64,000 nt of DNA from Sipunculus nudus (lineage: Eukaryota > Annelida > Sipuncula > Golfingiida > Sipunculidae). The notes below the pieces were generated by a model. It worked only from the letters and a program-made list of their open reading frames with translations, was not told the DNA's origin and made no database searches. Within the stretch, counting starts at the first letter, position 1. Each line of letters opens with the position of its first letter. This document shows positions 51,801-60,800 of the stretch, in pieces. The position numbers and the translations under genes were made by a program. The stretch covers positions 55,877,250 to 55,941,249 of the forward strand of contig CM049318.1 of NCBI GenBank assembly GCA_026874595.1, given 5' to 3'.

Positions 51801-54800
51801 TTAGAAAAATTATAAGGTAATTTCACTGCAGGGTGACTTTCGTCAACAATTTTCTTGACGGAGATTCACAGGAACATGAGCAGAAGCCTTTGACAGTAGA
51901 GGTTGAACTGGAACATAATGAAGAGGAATATGATATCTTTAAGTAAGTAAAACAAGGGTTCACACTCCTTGCACAGTAGATATACAATTCAGTCATTCTA
52001 TATCTCCTTTGCCTTAACTGCTGCTTTGTATAGTAAGGTGTTATGGAGTTTTTGGGAGAATCTGTCACAGGGCAAATGATTGTAATTTGACCAATAAGAA
52101 CAGGGTATCATATTGTGCATCCCACATCCCACTCTGATAGATGTTTGGTTAGAATTCTTGACCCTGTGACAGGCCTGGTGGTAAAACCGGAAAATATGGT
52201 TAAAAAAAGCAATGGTTGAAGGAGATCCGCAGTGACCACAGTGTATAAATGATAACTGCTGTGCAAGGAATGTCACCAGGGTTTTGGCCAGGGATAAATA
52301 TATACATACTATAAATAAAAATTCTATAAATTAGCTATAGTATCATACTATTGTATTTTAAATAGTATAATATATGTTTATTTATAATACATTTATAATC
52401 ACAATAGTATGTCAGTGCTGTTTTTGTTAATACCAGCTTAACAACTGCAGCAGCCTGTCATAGTAAGGAAGGTTTTATTATCCACCTCAGTTTAAACTGA
52501 AAGTCATCTGAGCAATAGTGATTACTCTTTTGTCTTTGTATCTAGGTGTCCACCTGTCTGGCCATATTGAGAGAGCAAATCATAATCACTGCTAGAAACT
52601 TCTTACTTGGTATAAATAGAATATAGAGCTATGGCGATCACTCTTTGTCCGTCGTCCGTCTGGCCGTCCCGCCATCAGGCCGTCTGTCCTTTAACAAGGC
52701 ATAAATCATAACCGCTGGACCTGGAATCTTCTTACTCTACATCCAAAGAGGTCCATGAAAAATCTCCTTTAAAACATGGAATTAGGGCTCTGATATCCAT
52801 ATTGAATGAATGAATAGAAATTTATTCTGAAATAAAAGGCCTCAGGCCCATGGTTCCACAAAGAGCATGTGTTAAGAATAAAAAAAAATTCAACAATAAC
52901 AAAATGTAACAGCATAACATGAACTAACAAAACATGTATTAAAACACAATGTTGTATGAAAATGTTGTATGAATAACCCATGTTTGCAATATCTAAACAC
53001 AAGCAGAAATTTTGTAATCACATATTTCATTTCATTTAGAGGTCATGAATAATAACAATAATAATACCAATTATAATAATAATAATAATAAATAAGTGAA
53101 CATATAAAACAAACAGTAGTACAATGCTTGATGGAAAACAGTTTATCTATTTCTTAATTGGCAGATGAATAAGTAAGTGAATAAATATATTGCTGAGATG
53201 ATAGCTTCCAATTCATCTTCTCTCCTGATAAAGGCATAGTGTACATAGGTTGCTAATTGTTTTATTGTATGGGCTTTATTATCTGCCATCAGAGATGTAA
53301 ATGTACTTAAATCATCAATATACTTGATTCTCAAGTCTGTATACAATTGGCATTTCATGATAAAATGATGCTCATCTTCCACAACAGCTTCCCCATATCT
53401 TAGACAATATTTACAAAACCTTTCATCCCATGGAGTATTACTATGCCTTCCTTTTTCTACTTCTAAATTATGTGATGAACATCTTAGTCTTGGAAGTCTT
53501 TTCCTATAGTTAACATTTTGTAGAAATGTTAAATATTTTTCAGTGTTTAATGTTAATTTAAAAGTTGAGTATGTGTTTAATCGACAATTATTAGATATAC
53601 TACTCGTCCAATCCTGCAATAAAGAATCATTTAATCTCTGTTTCAATACTGAGATAAATAATTTAACATCCCCTACATTTTGTTCAATCCAAAAATAGCC
53701 AAATCCTTGGGAAATAATATTTTCTTAATATTAGTTACCCAGTTCTGTTTTCCTGCTTCATCTAAGCGATATAATTTATTATACAATAAAAGATGTGGTC
53801 CTCTGTTAACAGGGCACAAATGGTAACTGCTGGATAGAATTTTCTGTCTCGACATGCAGGGAGGCCCATGAAAAGTCTCCTTGGAAACATGGAATAAGGT
53901 CTCTGTTATCCATATTCTTCAAGCTATGGGGCTCTGAAGTACCCCCAAGAATAATGAAAAATTTGATACAAAAGCTCAAGTATCTGAACAACTAATGCAT
54001 TGATCACTATGATTCCTTGCATAGAATATTGATCATGGAGAGTATCATCAGTTTCTGCAGACTTTTGGCACCACCTGAATTTTTTCAAATTTTTACGATT
54101 TTTTTTCTCTATTTTTTAAATCTCAAAAGATGTGGTGATCTGTTAACAGGGCACAAATCGTAACGGCTTGACCTGGAATCTTCTCACTTTACATCCAGAG
54201 AGGTCCATGAAAAGTCTCCTTGGAAACCTAAAATTAGGTCTCTGTTATCCATATTCTCCAAGCTATGGGGCTCCGAAGTATCCCCCAGAATAATGAAAAA
54301 TTTGATACAAAAGCTCAAGTATCTGAACAACGAATGCATTGATCAACATGATTCTTTGCATGGATATTGATCATGGAGTTTTCATCAGTTTCTGCAGACT
54401 GGTGGCACCACCTGTGTTTTTTAGCTCAGCTGACTGAAAGTCATCTGAGCTATAGCGATCACTCTTTGTCCGTCGTCCGTCTGTCCGTCTGTCCGTCCGT
54501 TAACCGGGCACAAATCGTAACTGCTGGACCTAGAACCTTGTAACTTGGGATTCTGAGAGGTCCATAAAAAATCTCCTTGGAAACCAGAAATTAGGTCTCT
54601 GTTACCCATATCCTTCGAGCTATGTGGCCCCAAAGTACCCCCCTGAAAAGTCAAAAATTTCATACAAAAACTTCAATATCTCATTAACTACTTGACTGAT
54701 GGTCATGATTTTTGGCATACATATTGATCATGAGATGTTACATCACTTCCTGCAGACTGGTGGCGCCACCTGTATTTTTCGATTTTTTACGAATTTTTTT

Positions 54801-57800
54801 CTCTATTTTTTAGACCTTTAAAAATGTGAACATCTGTTAACAAGGCACAAATCATAAAGACTGGACTTAGAATCTTAATTCTTGACACACTGAGAGGTCC
54901 ATGAAAAATCTCCTTGGAAACCAGAAATTAGGTCTCTGTTACCCATATCCTTTGAGCTATGGGGCCCCAAAGTACCCCCCAGATTAGTAAAAAATTTCAA
55001 ACAAAAACTTCAATATCTCAATAACTACATCACTGATGGTCTTCATTTTTGGCATACATATTGATCATGAGATGTTCGATCAGTTCCTGCAGACTGGTGG
55101 CGCCACCTGTACTGTTTGATTTTTTACGATTTTTTCCTCTATTTTTGAGACCTTTGAGGATGCTGTCATCTGTTAGCATGGCACAAATCGTAACGACTGG
55201 ACCTAGAATATTCATTTTCGACACACTGAGAGACCTATGAAAAGTCTCCATGGAAACCAGAAATTAGGTCTCTGTTACCCATATCCTTCGAGCTATGGGG
55301 CCCAAAATTACCCCCCAGAATAGTCAAAAATTTCATACAAAAACTTCAATATCTCATTAACTACATCACTGATGGTCATGATTTTCGACATACATATTGA
55401 TCATGATATGTTTCATCAGTTTGTGCAGACTGGTGGTGCCACCTGTATTTTTCAATGTTCACGAATTGTTTTCTCCATTTTTGAGACCTTTAAGGATGTA
55501 GTTATCTGTCAACAGGGTACAAATCGTAACGACTGGACCTAGAATCTTCGTTCTTGACACACAGGGAGACCCATGATAAGTCTCCATGGAAACCTGAAAT
55601 TTGGTCTCTGTTATCCATATCCTTTGAGCTATGGCACTCCAAAGTACAGCTCAGAATAATGGAAAATTTGATACAAAAGCTAAAGTATCTGAACAACTAA
55701 TGCAGAGATAACCATAATTGTTTGCATGGATATTGATCATGGAGTGTTTCATAAGTTTCTGCAGACTGGTGGCACCACCTGTATTTGTTCGTTTTTTTTT
55801 ACGAAATTTTTCTGTATTTTTGAGACCTTTAAAGATATGAACATCTGTTAACAGGGCACAAATCATAAAAACTGGACCAAGAATCTTCATTCTTGACACA
55901 CAGGGAGACCCATGAAAAGTCTCCATGGAAACTTGAAATTAAGTCTCTGTTACCCATATTCTTTAAGCTGTATGGGTCCAAAATACCCCCCCCCCCAGAA
56001 TAATGGAAAATTTGATACAAAAACTGCAGTATTTCAATAACTACAACACTGATGGTCATGATTTTCGGCATACATATTGATCATGAGCTGTTCCATCAGT
56101 TTCTGCAGACTGGGTGTGCCACCTCTATTTTTTTTTCAAATTTTTACGAATTTTTTTTCTTTTTTTTGAGACCTTTAAAGATGTGGTTATCTGTCAACAG
56201 GGTACAAATCGCAACAACTGGACCTAGAATCTTCATTCTTGTCATGCAAGGAGGCCCATGAAAGGTGCCTGTGGAAACTTGAAATTAGGTCTCTGTTACC
56301 CATATCCTTTAAGCTATAGGACTCCGAAGTATCCCTCAGAATAATGGACAATTTGATACAAAAACTGAAGTATCCGAACAACTAATGCAGAGATCACCAT
56401 GATTTTTTGCATGGATATTGACCATTAAGTGTTTTTATTAGTTTCTGCAGACTGGTGGAGCCACCTGTATTTTTGTATCCACCAAAACGAAGTTTTGCGG
56501 ATACTATGTTTTTGACCGAGTTCCTCCGCCGCGGCGGCGTTCGTTTCCAGAGAGCTCCTCGGAGACTAATGGACCGATTTTTCCCAAACTTACACCTATT
56601 ATCGGGTCACATGTGAACTGGTGCCTAACCAATTTGCATTGACCTCTGACCTTTCCTCTCTATCCAGTGTCCATTTGTGGGTCTGTTTCCACTCATAAAC
56701 CCTCATATCTCGGGAACTGTTTGATCGATCAGGAAATAAAATTGATACAAATGTAGCCCTTGGATTGCTTTATAACATACACAAAAAATGGTGGCGCCAC
56801 CTGTAACCATGTTTGCACAGTGTCCATCTGTTCATCTGCCTTGGGTTAAAATCACTCATATCTCTGCAGTGAATTGACTAATTCACCTGAAATTCGTCAT
56901 GTGTATACATCCAGGATAGCTTTCTTGATTTTATGACAGGTGGCGCCACCTACGTTCAGGTTCACGCTGATGACATCCAAGCTTATATCTCGGGAACCGT
57001 TTGACCGATCAGGAAATAAAATTTATACAAATGTAGCCCTTTGATAGCTCTGTAACATACACAAAAAATGGTGGCGCCACCTGTAACAATGTTTGCACAG
57101 CGTCTGTCTGTTAGTCTGCCGTGGCCTAAAATTACTCATTTCTCTGTAGTGGTTCGACATAACTGCCTAAAATTTTGCAGGTTTATACATCGTGGACAGC
57201 TTTCTTGATTTTATGACAGGTGGCGCCACCTACATTCTAGTTAACGCTGGACACATCCAAGCTCATATCTCAGGAACCATTTGACCGATTGGGCCAAAAT
57301 TGTGCATGTGTTTAGATCTCACATTGTTCATTTTCATACACAAAACTAGAGGGGTTACCTGCAAAGAATTTTGCACAGTGTTTGTCTGTTTGTCTGCCAT
57401 GGGCAAAAATCGCTCATATACATGTAGTGGTTTGACTTTTCTGCCTAAAATTTTGCAGGTGTATACAACTTGGACAGCTTTCTGGATTTGTGGTAGGTGG
57501 CACAACCTACATACACATTTAGGCTGCAGACATCCATGCTAATATGCAACATACCTCACTCTATTTCCCCTTGCCACTCAATCCATGCCTCACTATCCGA
57601 TTTTGGCAGATACATGTAGTCACTTGTCGGTTACCCGTATTCTAGTTTTAAAAGTTTACACATTTTTCTCTATTTTTGAGATATATAAATACAGACTAAA
57701 TCTTGGCCTGTTGGTTAATCTGTTTGATGCTTCAGTTGAATGGGTATATACTACCATTCTGATGATAAAATTTCCTTTTGCGAATCTCTTCCCAGTCAGC

Positions 57801-60800
57801 TGAGCATCATGACCCATGGGTCACTTGTTTTAATCTTTACTATTTTTTTTTCTCTATTTTTGTGACCTTAAAAGTTGCTGTCATCTGTTAACTGCACACA
57901 AATGGTAACCGCTGGACCTGGAATCTTCACACTTGACATCCAGACAGGTACATGAAAAGTCTTCATGGAAACCTGAAATTAGGTCTCTGTTACCCATATT
58001 CTCTGAGCTATTTTGCTTATAAGCACCACCCCATCATAATTAAAAAGTGGATACCAAAGTAGGGCACAAATCATAACCTTTGGGCCCAGAATCTTCTCAC
58101 TTGACATCCTGAGAGTTCCTCAAAAGTTCTCCCAAGAAACCTGAAACTGGGTCACAGTGAACTATATTCTCAGAGTTTTGGGGTATGTTTGAGCACCCTA
58201 GAAATAATGCAAAATACACAAAAATTGCCAGATTCCTCATGAAAGGCTGGTTGGTTTGTCATCAGATTTGTTGTGCTTATGAGTCTTGATGAACTTAAGC
58301 TAATATTCATGAACAATGATGCCACCTACATTATCTTAATTAGTTGTCTGTGCAAAGAAGTATTGTCAACATGTCAGTCGGCTGAGCGTCATGACCCACA
58401 GGTCACTTGTTTTTTGTTAGGATAATTTCTCCATTGCTAATGAAGACATTTCAATTTAACTTAATACACCAATGTACAGTCTTAAAATGTATTAAACATT
58501 TTAAAATATTTTCATTTTAAGACCAGTTATTAGACATAATTTGTACAGATTCTAACCAAGCTCTGGTTAAGGTTTTTGTATATTCAGCAACCACTTACCC
58601 TGTTGCTTTCATATTTCACATATGTATTGCATAGGAGATTAGGATTCCCCTGTGTGGTTTAGGGATCAAATGATCACCGATTTTCAGAATGCCCCATACC
58701 TCCAAGCTCTGTTATCTTTAGAAGCCTTGTTAAATGTATTCTTTATTGCAAGTTAAAAAATAAGGTTAGTGAACAAGCATTGATTGTGGCACATAAATAT
58801 AGGAACATAATTTTTTTCTCATTTGATTGACAGGGTCATGAAGGAAATGAAGCCTGTCTTAGTGAAAGGAGGCAAGTTCTTCTGGATGAACATGGGCAGG
58901 GAAGAAACGCTCCACATTCCTGCTGGTGATGCCTCATCAGGTATTTATTTGCAAAATGAGCATATGGGACATGTCTGGTCTCAAATTCTCCATAAAAGCT
59001 CCACACTCCAATACTACTGCTATTCAGTGTAACAACTTGAACAACCCCACCTCATTAATCATGCATACCAAATATCAACAAAGCCTGCTTAATTACTTCA
59101 CAGTACACTCCAGCTAGGCTATGAGTCTGTCAGTCAAAGGTTTTGCATGTATTTTGGTCATCTCTCAGTTTAAATTCTAAAGTTGTGTGACTGCCTCTGA
59201 CTACTGGTGTACTGGTTTGCTGATTTATCTCTTCCAAATGATGTTCCACTCCTTTCTTCTTCCAGTTCTTGAAACACTAGTTCTTCTAGAAGATATATAG
59301 GGAGGCATATTCCCCTTGGAGAGCATCCCGAGGATTGAATTCCCAAAAGTTCAAGGTTTCAATTCATGATGCATGAAATGAGATGGTAGGGGTCTCTCCA
59401 AAGACAGGCTCCATCATCTGCCCATTGCAGTACTTAGCGTCTTAGCCAGCAAGAGTCTGAACAACCCCTACTTTATCATTAGTCCAGGTCAAAATCTTGC
59501 TTTCTGGAGAGACAGATCTTCCTCTTGTGGCCAAGGGGCTTGATCCAGAGTCAGTTCAGAGCTTGTATTACAGTTAGGCCTACAAGCCCATTCTTTTTTG
59601 AATCACTAGAAGATGAAACTCAATCAGACATTAGGCCTGGAAACTGGTTAACTTAGCATGGCTCTTTATCTCCTGACAGATTAGCATCCAGGTCTAGAGT
59701 GCTGTACTATCTCTAGGGAGATGTTCATGATTGATCCCTCAATCTGGCGGAATGAGAACCTAAAAGTACAACATCTGGAAAGATCTGGAAATTTGAAAAT
59801 CTGGATTTCAGACATCTCTTATGTGTCTTAAAGCTCACATACTGTGTTCCTAAAAAATGTATCACAGGTTCTGGATTCAGTGATGACATAAGTTAACACT
59901 TACCTGGACATCCTGTCAACCGCAGAATTTCTGTGACATTCAGCCGAGTGTTATGATCCATTAGCCACATGTTATGTTTATTTTCAATACGTTGATATTA
60001 AATTTTTTACAAAAATATTGAGAGAATTAAGTTTGACAAATGATACAGATCATGATATGATGTATTATATGAAAATGGTAGATAGAGAGACATTTCTTTG
60101 TGTAATTATGTAATGATGTATCATGTGAAATGGGTAGATCGAGAGAAAATATTTGGTGTAACCTTGTTTTCTCGTTTCACCTTTTCTATATAATTTAGAC
60201 CTCGTAGTGATAAAAGGACATGTGAAGGACACAACCATAACTGGCTTATTGCATGTTTGAGTATTTTAATTCTATAAGTTTTTTTAAGTTGACAAAACAA
60301 AAAGATTCCATGTTTTATGCATATATTCTTGGTAGTGTCTGCTTATCTGTCGATTTTCCTCCAGGGAAATACCTGTATTTACCTTTGATATTTACCAGTA
60401 CAGTATTTACTTGCCATATCAGTCTATTTTAATGACTCCCAAAGATGCAGACTCCTAGTTTCCCAGGTTTACCAGCAAAATTTGTTGTTTGTTAAACTGG
60501 ACATCTAAAATGTTACTTGTACGTCTTTTCTCTTTCAGACACTATGATCGCTTTGGGCACGGACATTGTGCCAGGTGTTCTTTATCCAGGACAGCTGTTT
60601 AATCCTACTTCTGTACAAGAAGAGTCGTCCTCTGGGCTGACAAATATCAAGTTTCATCTGCATCACTCTCTGGCAGAGAATATCTCTTTGCATCTCATTA
60701 GTGCCCTCTCACCTGGCTATTACAAGGGCTCAGACCATATGGAATGTAAAACAGTCACTGCTGTGTATATTTGTGATATGGCACTTCCGATCCATAGATG

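Noticed and set aside
25721-56381. Many 60-90 residue ORFs with recurring patterns such as GNRDLISGFHGDFSW
   Set aside because: They are translations of the ~340-bp repeat units on either strand; the recurrence reflects repeat copy number, not genes.
58823-59117. ORFs extending past the exon 5 donor
   Set aside because: Read-through into the intron; the GTATTT donor at 58941 and phase agreement with 60539 define the exon end.
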